A DNA stretch of 64,000 bases from Gambelia wislizenii. Taxonomy: Eukaryota; Chordata; Lepidosauria; Squamata; Crotaphytidae. The stretch is from positions 100,454,001-100,518,000 of the forward strand of contig JAUMIR010000004.1 in assembly GCA_030847615.1 (NCBI GenBank), written 5' to 3'. The translations under genes and the position numbers were made by a program. Under the pieces are notes generated by a model. It was not told where the DNA came from, did not search any database, and saw nothing but the letters and a program-made list of their open reading frames with translations. Below, piece after piece: positions 33,583 through 43,076 of the stretch; the stretch's first letter is position 1; every line of letters begins with the position of its first letter.

Positions 33583-35589
33583 TGACTGAATGCTCATATG
33601 TACATTTGCTGATTCTGAGGTTAATCTGATAGCAGCAGAGCCAAGAGTACAAGACTGACTTTATTACATAGCAAAGTACTTTGTTATGGTCAGTACTATT
33701 GCTGCAGTAGTACTACAATAAATTTGGCAAGACATGATTTGATGCAACCTATTTGCTTATTTTTATATACTTTTCCAATTGAAGGTGGAATCTGATACCT
33801 TTAAAAGATTATGATCTCAGTGTTGGTGGAACAGGCAAATCTAAATGATTAGGTGCTCGGAGGGCTCCATAACCACTACTTGAATCTGTAGCTGGCTTTC
33901 TACAATATTCTTTTTTAATATCTAACAAACAGAGGCACATGATCAGTTCAGGTGGTTTGGATGGTCATGTGTTCACTGTCTCCATTCCCCCTCCCCTATT
34001 TTCAGGGTGCTCTAACCACTGTTTGCTATGATTCCTAAACTGAGCAAACTATGTTTAGCATTATGTAGTTACATATCATGGCTAGTGTTAATCCTGGCTT
34101 GCCGGATGCGGATGAGACGACGTATTATGGTTAGAGGGAACTCCCCCTCCAGGAGGTGGGCAACAAGTGTATGAGATGAGGAGATATTCAGGCCTGCAGC
34201 ATATTTCTAAGCCTCCATAACTATGGTTTAGAAGACTGTCTGAACTGAAGGATTGTACAGGAATTTAAGTATAAAAGGCAGGATTTAAACCATCCAAACA
34301 TCTAAATAATGGTGATGATGGGCAATTATATATCTCCTAGCTATTGATTGCAGTACATATATAACTATGTGGAGAAGGTGGACATCTCTTTCATCCAGCC
34401 ATATGGTGAAGACAATTTCAACACACCGATGCCACTGGCTGAAAAAGCAAAGGAACAAAAGTAACACTATGTGGCTAAATGTTACTAATGACCAGTTGCC
34501 TATATGGTTGCATGCAAACTCCAGAAAATTACTGTGAGTTAAATGGCCACCTGCAACCACCTGAAGCCAAGGAAAAACTGTCTGAATTTCTCTAAAGTTA
34601 GGCATGACAAAGTGAAGATAGGCATTTCAGCTTGTCAAGTTTCAGGAAACAGCATGCTAAGAAAAGAATAAGACAGTAGGATTGCAAGGGAGGCTTCATA
34701 GGGAAGTGGCAAGCCTGTGAAAGAAGAGATGTGCATTTCTCAGTAGCATCAATCAGCACTACAGCACGTAAATAAAAGCACACTATCTCAATCAACTAAT
34801 GCAACCAAAACACAAACAAAAAATGAACTGGTGAGTGAATAGGGAGATCATTACACTTCTCTTAATCAACAGACTGCACTTTCCTGTGGAGGTTAGCCTT
34901 AGTGTTGCAAAAGATTGGTCTAGGGCAGCCTTTCCCAACCTGGTGCCCACACCTGAAGGGCTGGAGAAAGGGGGTCTAGAAAATCAGCCCTAAATGAATC
35001 CTGGATCCTCAGACAACCATATGCTAACATAACTGGCTATGTACAATCAAAGACTCTTTAGCAGTCCTACAAATCCTACTGTCCCACACAATGTTTAAAC
35101 ACTGAATCCAGACAGGGTGAAGCAGACATGGATAATAACTGGTCCAAAGCATGCATCTGGAAAGTGTTAAGTGTCACTTTGGTCCCTCTAGCCTTACTCT
35201 CTTTCCCCCTGCATTATTCCTCTAACACAGGGGTGGGCAACTTTGGAAGGCCAAGGGGCTGAATTTACCCACCCACCCCCGCCCCGAAATTTTAGAGTGC
35301 TGAACCCCCTTTCAGATTCACTCCTCTGTCAGAAAACATTTTTTAATCCCCAAATGCCCTCCAGGGGATATGGGAGTATTTTCACCATGTTTTGGGGCCT
35401 TCCTGAGTCTAAGAACGTACTTTTTTAAGAATAGGAGGTGACTGTAAGTCTGTCACTTCTGGTTCACCTCCACCCGTTTCAAAAAAAGCCTCTCAAGGGG
35501 GCCTCCAAATGGGGTGAAAATGCACCCTCCACACCCCAGAAGTCATTTTAGGGTATTTGGAGCCCCCCCCCACACACACACATGCAGCC

Positions 35590-35802
35590 CTGCCTAGCCA
35601 TGGATTCTGCATCCACAGATTCTACCAACCACAGTTTGAAAATATTTCAGAAAAATCAATTCCAAAAAGCAAACATTGATTCTGCCATTTTATATTAGGG
35701 ACACATTTACTACACCATTGTATATAATGGGACTTGAGCACCAACAGATTTTGGTAACCATGGGGGCCATGGAACCAAATCCCAGTGGATACCAAGGGCC
35801 CA

Positions 35803-35803
<1 letters not shown>
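35590..35803 (-). mobile_element. Pogo/Tigger-like MITE nested in the hAT element
   Basis: Reverse-strand relative of 6051-6279: GCATCCACAGATTCTACCAA, TTTGAAAATATTTCAGAAAA, GCCATTTTATATTAGGGACA and GGAACCAAATCCCAGTGGAT, ending GGGCCCACTATG. The left end is worn. Confidence 0.72.

Positions 35804-35833
<30 letters not shown>
35804..35833. repeat. (TG)n microsatellite
   Basis: About 14 GT units grown directly from the end of the nested MITE. Confidence 0.95.
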
Positions 35834-35837
<4 letters not shown>

Positions 35838-36520
35838 GCAATTTTTTTTTTTACTCCTGAGAGGCCCTGGGGCCCACAAAAATGGCCCACTTTGCCCACC
35901 CCTGCTCTAACATAAAAGCAAAGTATGAAAACCAAAAGATAGGCTACACAGGGTTTCCCCTGTATATCCAGGGCAAAAACCTGCCTTGGCTACTGAATAG
36001 GGCTTGCTACAGATGACCTAATACAAAGAATAAGGCAAATAAAAGCAGACTAGATTGCAGCTAATTTACATATTAAAAATTGATTAATTCAAACACATGC
36101 AGCATTATAGTATACTATTTCTACACCTTCCCCTCCAAGGGTTATCATCTTGAATTGGAAGATTTATTCTTGGCAGAATCCCAATCAAATAAAAGTTTGC
36201 CCATTTGGACTAAAGAGCAAAGCTGAAAGGTTGGGTGGGGGGCAGTGGGGGTAGGTGGGCACACAAACTACGTGACATGAGAATGTTCACTTTTGAAGCC
36301 ATAAGTACATTTTGGAAGGTGGGATTTTTCCAGACACATGTAAACACACTAATGTAAAATGCATTACTACTAATGGTGGGGAGAAAAGGGTTTGGAAGTA
36401 ATGGAAGTGCTCCTAACTCTTCAAGCTCCCAGAGGCTGCTTTTATGATGTTTTGCTCATAGAATAGTGAAGAAATTACTTGGCACTGGACAGGATAGGAA
36501 ATGCTCTGCCCAGGTTTTAC

Positions 36521-36597
36521 CTGTGGACCCGGACCCATGGGTCCCATTCCTCGTGGAGGATTCATCCTTTGCATTGGCCCTCCCATGTTGGGATGCC
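36521..36597 (-). CDS. SSBP3: SSBP3 coding exon
   Basis: Completes a Gly codon and encodes [16 protein letters not shown], then MGPMGPGPQ. The acceptor is ctctctctag and the donor CAG|gtaaaa. Confidence 0.95.
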
Positions 36598-36706
36598 CTA
36601 GAGAGAGAAGAGAGAGAAGCTGTTACAGAAGAGTAACGCATCCAATGAACAGAAAAGCCAAGCCAACCTCAGAGAACATCCACAGACAACCTCAAATAAC
36701 CTTTAC

Positions 36707-36773
36707 CTTGTTGTCGTGTGGGGTCCATTGAATTGGGCAGCAAGGGCTGTGTACCAGGAACACCTCCTGGAGG
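36707..36773 (-). CDS. SSBP3: SSBP3 coding exon
   Basis: Encodes PPGGVPGTQPLLPNSMDPTR, then QQ and one base of Gly. The acceptor is ttttcctag and the donor CAAG|gtaaag. Only 109 bases of intron separate it from the next exon, whereas more than 12 kb lie upstream. Confidence 0.96.
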
Positions 36774-37324
36774 CTAGGAAAATGGGAAATAAATTTGGGA
36801 AAATCAGATACTTGAGAATAAGCAGCAAATTAGCAACACATGCTGCAGTGACTATAAAAAGGCATGGATAAATGGATGTTTCTTTTTAACCATGGTATAG
36901 CCACTTTCAAACGCATTAGCCTTCAATGGAATTTATTTATTATATTTATTAAACATATCATAAAATAAATACTCTAGACATTGCACTGACACAAGTCATT
37001 TCTCTAAAGAGCATGAAGATGGAACAAAACCTTTATCTTCGAAACCCCAATAATGCTACTGTGTGTGGATTTGCAGGGGAGAACCGGGTGATGGGTGTTT
37101 AGTCTTTGCCCATTGATTCTCCCCTGAAATCCCTCCTCCCTGGATGTTCTAAGACAATTTTTTCCTGAAGCCAATAACAGAAGTAGACATGGTTTATGTG
37201 TATGTGTGTGGGATAAGTATGAAAAGGAGGGGAAAATCAATATGTGAAGCAGTTTTTCCACTTGTTGGTTTTTATCCTAGAAATGCCAACCCGCATAATC
37301 TGACAAAGGAGTGATGGTTCATGC

Positions 37325-37385
37325 CGCCTTGGGTCCTTGCTAGGAGAAAGGCAGCAAATAAAATAAAATAAAATAAAATAAAGAT
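37325..37385 (+). mobile_element. LINE/SINE 3' tail with (AAAAT)n
   Basis: GCCGCCTTGGGTCCTTGCTA, GGAGAAAGGCAGC and five AATAA-type units form the usual 3' end of squamate L2-mobilised retroelements. No body is attached. Confidence 0.55.
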
Positions 37386-37614
37386 TAAAGTAATGTGTGA
37401 TCCTGTCCCAACCTCCTTTGGGTAACTAAGCCTTATTTTCTATAATCTCTGAGCACTTTCAGAATATGTCTGTTGACTAAATCATGACATGGTGTAATAT
37501 GTCATGTGTTGTTGTTCATTTGAGGTTGTATTTACCTAATTTTAAGACCTGCTAAGGAACAGATGATTGTTATTACGTCCTGGTAAAACCCTAGAATTCA
37601 AAGAGGACGTACTT

Positions 37615-37990
37615 TAGGTTTTCTGTGGGTTTTTTAATAGGCTATGAGGCTGTGTTCTGGAAGAGTTTAGCTTGCATCTGTGGCTGGTATCTTCAGAGAA
37701 TGGTTGGGTAGGGGTGTGTGGGGTTTATATAGTGAGAGTCCCTGTTGGAGAGGATATGTAATTTTGTGTATTTGAATGGCTAGTTCCTGGGGGGAGCCGT
37801 TCAAATACTGTACACAAATTTACATATCCTCTCCAACAGGGACTCACAGTATATAAGCCCCACACACCCCTACCCAACCATAGATGCAGGTGAAACATCA
37901 GGAATAAACTCTTCCAGAACACGGTCTCATAGCCTGGAAAAAACCCACAGAAAACTTATGGATTCCGGCCGTGAAAGCCTTCGACTTCAC
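37615..37990 (-). mobile_element. Penelope-like element inverted-terminus unit
   Basis: A long palindrome. GTTTTCTGTGGGTTTTTTAA...CTATGAGGCTGTGTTCTGGAAGAG at the left is mirrored by CTCTTCCAGAACACGGTCTC...AACCCACAGAAAAC at the right. The inner arms (GGGTAGGGGTGTGTGGGG...GTCCCTGTTGGAGAGGATAT and its complement) meet at about 37797. The right edge GTGAAAGCCTTCGACTTCAC is the PLE terminus. No RT or endonuclease sequence is present. Confidence 0.75.
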
Positions 37991-38599
37991 TTTTGAAAGA
38001 TCCAAAACAATAAAAAAAAAAAAAAAAACAGTCTGTGAACTCAAAATAAAACTTGCAATACAAGAGTTCAAAAGCCAATGTGTGACCTAACTAAGCCCTC
38101 ATGCTTGGGTTACAAATGGCTTGGTGAGTGGTTTGGGGGCAATATGCAGCCTCTAGGGCTGTCTGTAGTAACACTATGGCCTGAAAACAAGCAATGAAAA
38201 CAACCCCAAACCAGATGTGACCAGAAGACCAGTTTCAATAAATACCGCCCTCCCCCCAGTTCCTTAAGGCTTCTAGGAATGGAAAAAGCAGCTTCTTAGC
38301 TCCAATTTTTCATCTGGGGAGGTGGCAATGGCCACGGGATGGGCTGCAAAAAAGGTCTGTCGGGAACACTATTCTTACTCATGACTTGAGTGAACAACCC
38401 CAGGCTTTAATGTGGCATCAAAATAAGAGCAACATCAATGCCATCATCCAAGGGAAGGGCATAAGAGGGCTGTAACTGAGAAAGCCCCCTCCCTCATCTC
38501 CCTCCATGGTGTACTGCTCCAAATAGAGGGACACACACAAGGGCCCCCTGGCAAAAAATAAAATAAAATGATCAAGGAGAGGCACTCCCTCAGTAATTG

Positions 38600-39480
38600 A
38601 GGTTCTTAGCTATTTAGGGTTTTGAAAGTCACTGCCAACACCTTGAAGTTGGATTGGAAATGAACTAGCAACCGAAGCAACTTCTTTAAAACCACTGCCA
38701 TTTAGTTTACATGTGGTGGTTCTTGCCAGCTGCTGCTGAGCCAGTCCTCAGGGGCAGCTCTACACAGACAGCATTGCAGTAATCTAAACAGGAATGTATC
38801 AGCATGCGTACCACTGTAGCCAGGTTGTCCCTGTCCTGGAGTGGTCACAGCTGGCAGGCCAAGAGTAGTCTTTTTTAAACATTTTATTTTTAAGGCCAAG
38901 ATTAGCCTTGAAACCACATGAGCCTGTAGGGAAAGATCATCCTAGAGTAATTTCAAAGTACGCACCTGCAAGAGTGCAAGCTCATCCAGAACAGATTGCT
39001 TACTCATTTCTCAGCTATTGGGATCACTGATGCACAGTGTGCTCTCACTGGGATTCTGTTCATCTTAATGACCCGCATCCAGCCTGTTACAGTGTCTGGA
39101 GACTGATCCAGGACTTGCATAGTCTCAGCTGATTCCAGTGGTAGGGAGAAACAGAGCTGCTATTATCAGCATACCAATGACACCCGAACCCTAAAGTCCA
39201 ATGGCTTATTATAAATGTTGAACAGGTATTCAGATTTATATGAACAGATGTGATGATGATAATTGTATTATAATAAAACTAATTGACAATAAATAAATAA
39301 ATGTTGAACAGGTAGAATAGGGACAGACTCAAGTCTCTGATGCTCCACAACTTAACAGCCACAGGGCTGAACAGAAGTCCCCAATGTCCTTCTTTGTAAT
39401 TCCCCTACAGATAAGAGCAAGACCACTGTGTCTCTGTGCTTCCTACTGTCACGACTATCCTAGAGTCACAATTAAATAGC
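38600..39480 (-). mobile_element. L2-type LINE, RT 3' region, decayed
   Basis: Minus-strand reading gives LATVVRMLIHSCLDYCNAV, which matches the L2 RT segment SDLATVTHALVISRLDYCNAL. Flanking text on the plus strand (GCAGCTCTACACAGACAGCA, GATCACTGATGC, CCTGTTACAGTG) follows the usual L2 order. It is interrupted at 39229-39298 by a small retro-insert. Confidence 0.65.
39229..39298 (+). mobile_element. 70-bp retro-insert with 16-bp target duplication
   Basis: AAATGTTGAACAGGTA at 39213-39228 is repeated at 39299-39314. The 70 bases between end in an AATAAATAAAT tail. A severely 5'-truncated LINE/SINE insertion in the older L2 copy is the simplest reading. Confidence 0.75.
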
Positions 39481-41288
39481 TCCTGGAGTTCTGTTGGGCC
39501 AATATTTGAATGTGGCTACCTTTAGCCTGCACTTTGATGCTGCCCCCCCCTTTTTATTTGCAAATTATAACCTATCCTTAAAGTATTTGTGTATACTAGA
39601 AGGATTTGTGAAAAATGAGGGAAAGTTGCTCCATTTTTCTTTTTTTATAAACAATTCTCCCACTGCTTCATAATTACTGAAAATGTAACACCCAAAACAG
39701 CTATACTACAGAAAAGTACACTACTGATAAGAAGCTGTTAAGTTAAACAAACTATATGATGATGACATAATAGTTTTGGAGATGAATGGGACAAGGTAAT
39801 ATGATGAAGCTACAGTGATGAGACAGTATAGGTACTGCATCACCAATGGCATACTTGAATGTCTGAACAGCCTAATAGGAAATTGAAATGAGCATTCAGG
39901 AGAAAGTTTCTATGATCCATTTGTACTCCTGTCATAAGAGACATCGTTTTGGTGTTTGGTTACACTGTGAGCCGCAAATCCTAAACACACTGCCTTAGAC
40001 CCCAGGATAAATTAGCTTAAAGAAGTCCATAGGACTTTCTTAAAATTTCCTATCCCCTCTTTCCCCCTATAGTCACCTGTTTCCCTGAAACAATCAATAG
40101 ATTAAGCAGTCTTTGAAACCATGTAAGACCTCCCCTGATTTTGGGCAACTTTTCTCTCCAATGACATCCTTACAAATAGAGTGGTCTTCATTGCTCTAGA
40201 TATTTTTTTATTTTTATTTTTAGATGCTATATGTGGCCACAGGAGCAACAGGAAAATCTCATTCAATGAATTGTCTTAAATTATCTCAAGGGCCAAGCCA
40301 TGGTTCCAAACCAAATTAATCTACTATAGACAGCAGTGTGTTTTTTTTTTCTAATTTAAGTTACATCCGTAGTAACTGGTAAGTGGTACAAACGTAACAC
40401 ACATAGAAAAGGACTGCCTCATTGTATCCTATGTGAAAAGTGAGGATGTACAGATAGGGTAGAACACAATTAAATCAATGGGACTTTAGCCATGGCCTTC
40501 ATCTATATATATAATTCTCTTGGGTATGTTGCCATTCCCAGTGTGCTGATTGGCTGGTTAGGAAACATACCTAATCAATAGTAGTGCTCCATTGGCCAGC
40601 CAATCAGCAGCTTGAGGGCATTTTTCAGCACCACCTCCCTTGGCCTATAGCCACATCTTTGCCTGTTGAGCTGCAGTACTCAGCCAGCTCTATTTGCTGT
40701 CTTAATATGCATGCATGGGGCGAAATAATGTTGCTTTCTAGGCATCCCCCCACCCTCTTTCTTCTTTTTCCTCCTGTCCTACCTTCCAGGGTAGGTTTTT
40801 CCCCCTTCCTCTACTCTTCACCCCTTCTGCACCCAAAAACTTGAGCCCCTTTCCCCCTCCTTCTGTCAGGGTAATATTGCTTTACATGCAAAAGGAAAAA
40901 TGTTGGAGCAATAGACCACATACTAGCACAGCTGAAGTGGGTTTGTTCACAGCTGTGGCTAGGCAGAGGGATGACTAGCGAACACTCCTATATAGCCAAA
41001 GCACAGAATTCATTGTGTGTGTGTGTGTTTTGTGGAGAAAGAGGAGTGTTGCTGTTGAGTTTGTTAATGAGGTTTGCTGTGTATATACTCTGTTTATACT
41101 GAAACTGAAGATAAAGACCTCCAGATATTTTTGGATGAACCTTGCTGTCTGTAAGTCTGTGTGTGTGTGAAAGTGGGTCAAAGTTGTGGAACAGCTGCTA
41201 GCTGAAGCCTTTGTTTTTGTGCCCTTTCTGCTGCGCAGTTCTACTGTTTTGGCTACTCCTGGGTTAGTTTGTTCCTAGGCTGTGTCTG

Positions 41289-41933
41289 GTGCCTCTCAGT
41301 GAGCCTATGCAGAGTGAGCGCCTTGTGCCCCAAGGAACTTGCAGGCTGCCAAAAACAAAAAAACAAAAAACAATCTGGAAAGGGGTGGGAAGGAGGTGGG
41401 AGGCAGCCCAGGAGTTCCAGGCCCTCTTTTTCCTCCTTGGGGGACCCCTTGGGGTTCTCTGGTCACCCCTGGCTCTGCCATGGGGAGAAAGGCTGTCTTT
41501 ACAAATGTTGCACCAGAAGGGCTGCCGCCTGCTAAAAAAAACCCAGAAAACCCTCCAGCTGCTGCTAAGACCCAAAGCCATTGAGGGACAAGGAATAGAA
41601 CGATCATTGGCTGCCAGCCTTCCCCCAACAGGAATCCAGCATGCTGACCTTGAAGGGCAGCTGATGTTGGAGCGGAAGGTTGAGGCTCTGCAGTCTGTGG
41701 GTGGGGCAAAGGCAAGCCCAAAGACTCATGAAAAAATTAGAGGTAACCATTCCACCCCTTGCTGGAGAGACTCCATTGCTTCCTTTTCTATTCATTTCTA
41801 TTTAACAAGTAGTAGACAAGGGTCCCTGGACTCCCTCTTCTCTACAAGAGGCAGAGCTTTTGCATGCTACTTTTGCCAAGTATCTAGACTAATGGTTCTT
41901 TACCTGGGGTCTAAGGACCCCCAGGGGTCCTAG
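41289..41933 (+). other. Open frame of 214 codons, not recognised, probably not coding
   Basis: An ATG-to-stop frame within the inverted-end composite. It contains segments such as LPPTGIQHADLEGQLMLERK and VEALQSVGGAKASPKTHEK. An overlapping frame from the ATG at 41480 reads MGRKAVFTNVAPEGLPPA, then KKNPENPPAAAKTQSH. The sequence is GC-rich compared with its surroundings and could be a captured exon. A plausible donor G|gtaacc lies at about 41742. I know of no family match, and the tail of the frame runs into a hAT-like repeat. Confidence 0.2.
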
Positions 41934-42392
41934 ATGTCCTCACAGGTGGTCCACAAAGGCTTGAAGGCTGCTCAGACCACCTCTTGGCTGCAGTGGAGTG
42001 CCCATGTGATAGGAGCCAAGGCAAAGGCTGGCTGGCTTGGCCTGCGCATTGCCATTCAATCAATTCCAGCCACAAACTTGCAGGAAGAAGCAGGAGAAAA
42101 GTCTTTCCTCCCACTCCAGTGCCTTCTGAGGGAAGATTTCATGGATGGTGTAATTGTGTTGTTGTTTTAAATCTAAAGTCTTGGGGTTCCATGGCAACAA
42201 AAAATATTTAAAGGGGCCACTGGTAAAGAAAAGGTTAAGAGGCATTGTTGTAATTGTATTATTATTGTTGTTATCAGGTATTATTGTTATTATTGTTAGG
42301 GTTTTAAATCTTGAGTTAAATTTTGGGGGCACATGGCAAGAAAAGATATTTAAAGTGGGTACCTGGTAAAGAAAAGGTTAAGAGCCACTGGC
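41889..42392. mobile_element. hAT-like element with duplicated right end
   Basis: The left end AATGGTTCTTTACCTGGGG, AAGGACCCCCAGGGGTCC has the common amniote hAT signature. The right end AAGAAAAGGTTAAGAGGCAT (42227-42246) is seen again at 42372-42391 (GAAAAGGTTAAGAGCCACTG). Each is preceded by a matching GGCA(A/C)...ATATTTAAAG block, so about 137 bp of the right end is tandemly duplicated. Confidence 0.55.
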
Positions 42393-42554
42393 ATAATTGT
42401 ATTAGTATTAGTATCGGTGTGCCTGGCATAACATACTGGTTTCCTGCTGGGGTTTCAAGCGATGGTTGCAGTGTGGAGCTTGGAGTGGCAGTGTTCCTTT
42501 CACACGATTCAGCTACATGGTATTATTTTAGGAAAAAATATTGCATTTTTTAGC

Positions 42555-42820
42555 ATATGGGTGGTGATTGTCTGAGGGAGTAAAAGGAGGGAGGGGCCCT
42601 TGTGAGGCAGGGGGTGTAGGTGCAGACTGAGTGGTAGGAATAGATTGTGAGGTAGAGAGGGAATTTGCATGTGGGTGGTGATTGGCTGAGGGAGTGAAAG
42701 GAGGGAGGGACCCTTGTGAGGCTGGGGGTGTAGCTGCAGATTGAGTGGCAGGAGTGAATTGTGAGGTGGACAGGGAATTTGCATGTGGGTGGTGATTGGC
42801 TGAGGGAGTGAGGGGATTGG
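42555..42820. repeat. 114-bp minisatellite, about 2.3 units
   Basis: TGGGTGGTGATTG starts at 42558, 42672 and 42786, giving a period of exactly 114 bases. Because 114 is divisible by three, a reverse-strand open frame repeats every 38 codons (PCPPHNSLLPL-like units). I regard that frame as a by-product of the array. Confidence 0.88.
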
Positions 42821-42899
42821 TTGGGTGTGTTTCCTAAGCGGCCAATCAGCATACTGGGAAAAAGAAACATACCCAAACTGTGTGTGTGTGGAATCTTAT

Positions 42900-43076
42900 A
42901 TGGAATATCTATCTATCTATCTATCTATATATATAGATATATGGAATATGGAATATATGGAATCCATATATATATATATATATAAACACACACACATACA
43001 TACACACATATATATACACACACACACACACACATATGGAATATATGGAGAATATATATATATATATATATATGGA
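42900..43076. repeat. Compound microsatellite (TATC)n, (TA)n, (CA)n
   Basis: Runs of ATCT, TA, CACACATA and AC are interleaved with TATGGAATATATGG units. Open frames through it are simple-sequence artefacts. It directly follows the inverted-end composite. Confidence 0.95.

Larger units (their letters stand above)
35228..35904. mobile_element. hAT non-autonomous element with perfect 8-bp target duplication
   Basis: It starts CAGGGGTGGGCAACTTTGG and ends GGCCCACTTTGCCCACCCCTG, an inverted pair with the first 13 bases exact. CTCTAACA at 35220-35227 is repeated at 35905-35912. TIR style and 8-bp duplication define hAT. The interior has no transposase. It contains a reverse-oriented pogo-like MITE (about 35590-35803) and a (TG)n run. 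Confidence 0.88.
40501..42895. mobile_element. 2.4-kb composite with inverted ends (Helitron-like candidate)
   Basis: The left end ATCTATATATATAATTCTC, TTGGGTATGTT, CCCAGTGTGCTGATTGGCTG, TTAGGAAACATACC is mirrored at the right (GTGTTTCCTAA, GGCCAATCAGCATACTGGG, AACATACCCAA). The arms are about 60 bp and imperfect. The TCTATATATATAA start, inverted ends and internal tandem repeats recall Helitron/Helentron non-autonomous elements. No Rep/helicase motif or CTRR hairpin end was recognised, so the class is a guess. Inside lie a small hAT element, a 114-bp minisatellite and a 214-codon open frame. Confidence 0.4.

Noticed and set aside
33223..33597. 124-codon minus frame rich in His, Cys and Leu
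   Set aside because: The composition comes from the GGTGGC minisatellite read in reverse. There is no ordered Cys/His spacing and a MITE end is included.
40975..41181. Retroviral LTR-like sequence (AGATAAAGACCTCCAGA region)
   Set aside because: No TG/CA boundaries, primer-binding site, polypurine tract or second LTR could be found nearby.
42509..42876. Proline-rich repeat protein on the minus strand
   Set aside because: The 38-residue repeats follow directly from the 114-bp DNA minisatellite. No start context or conserved domain is seen.
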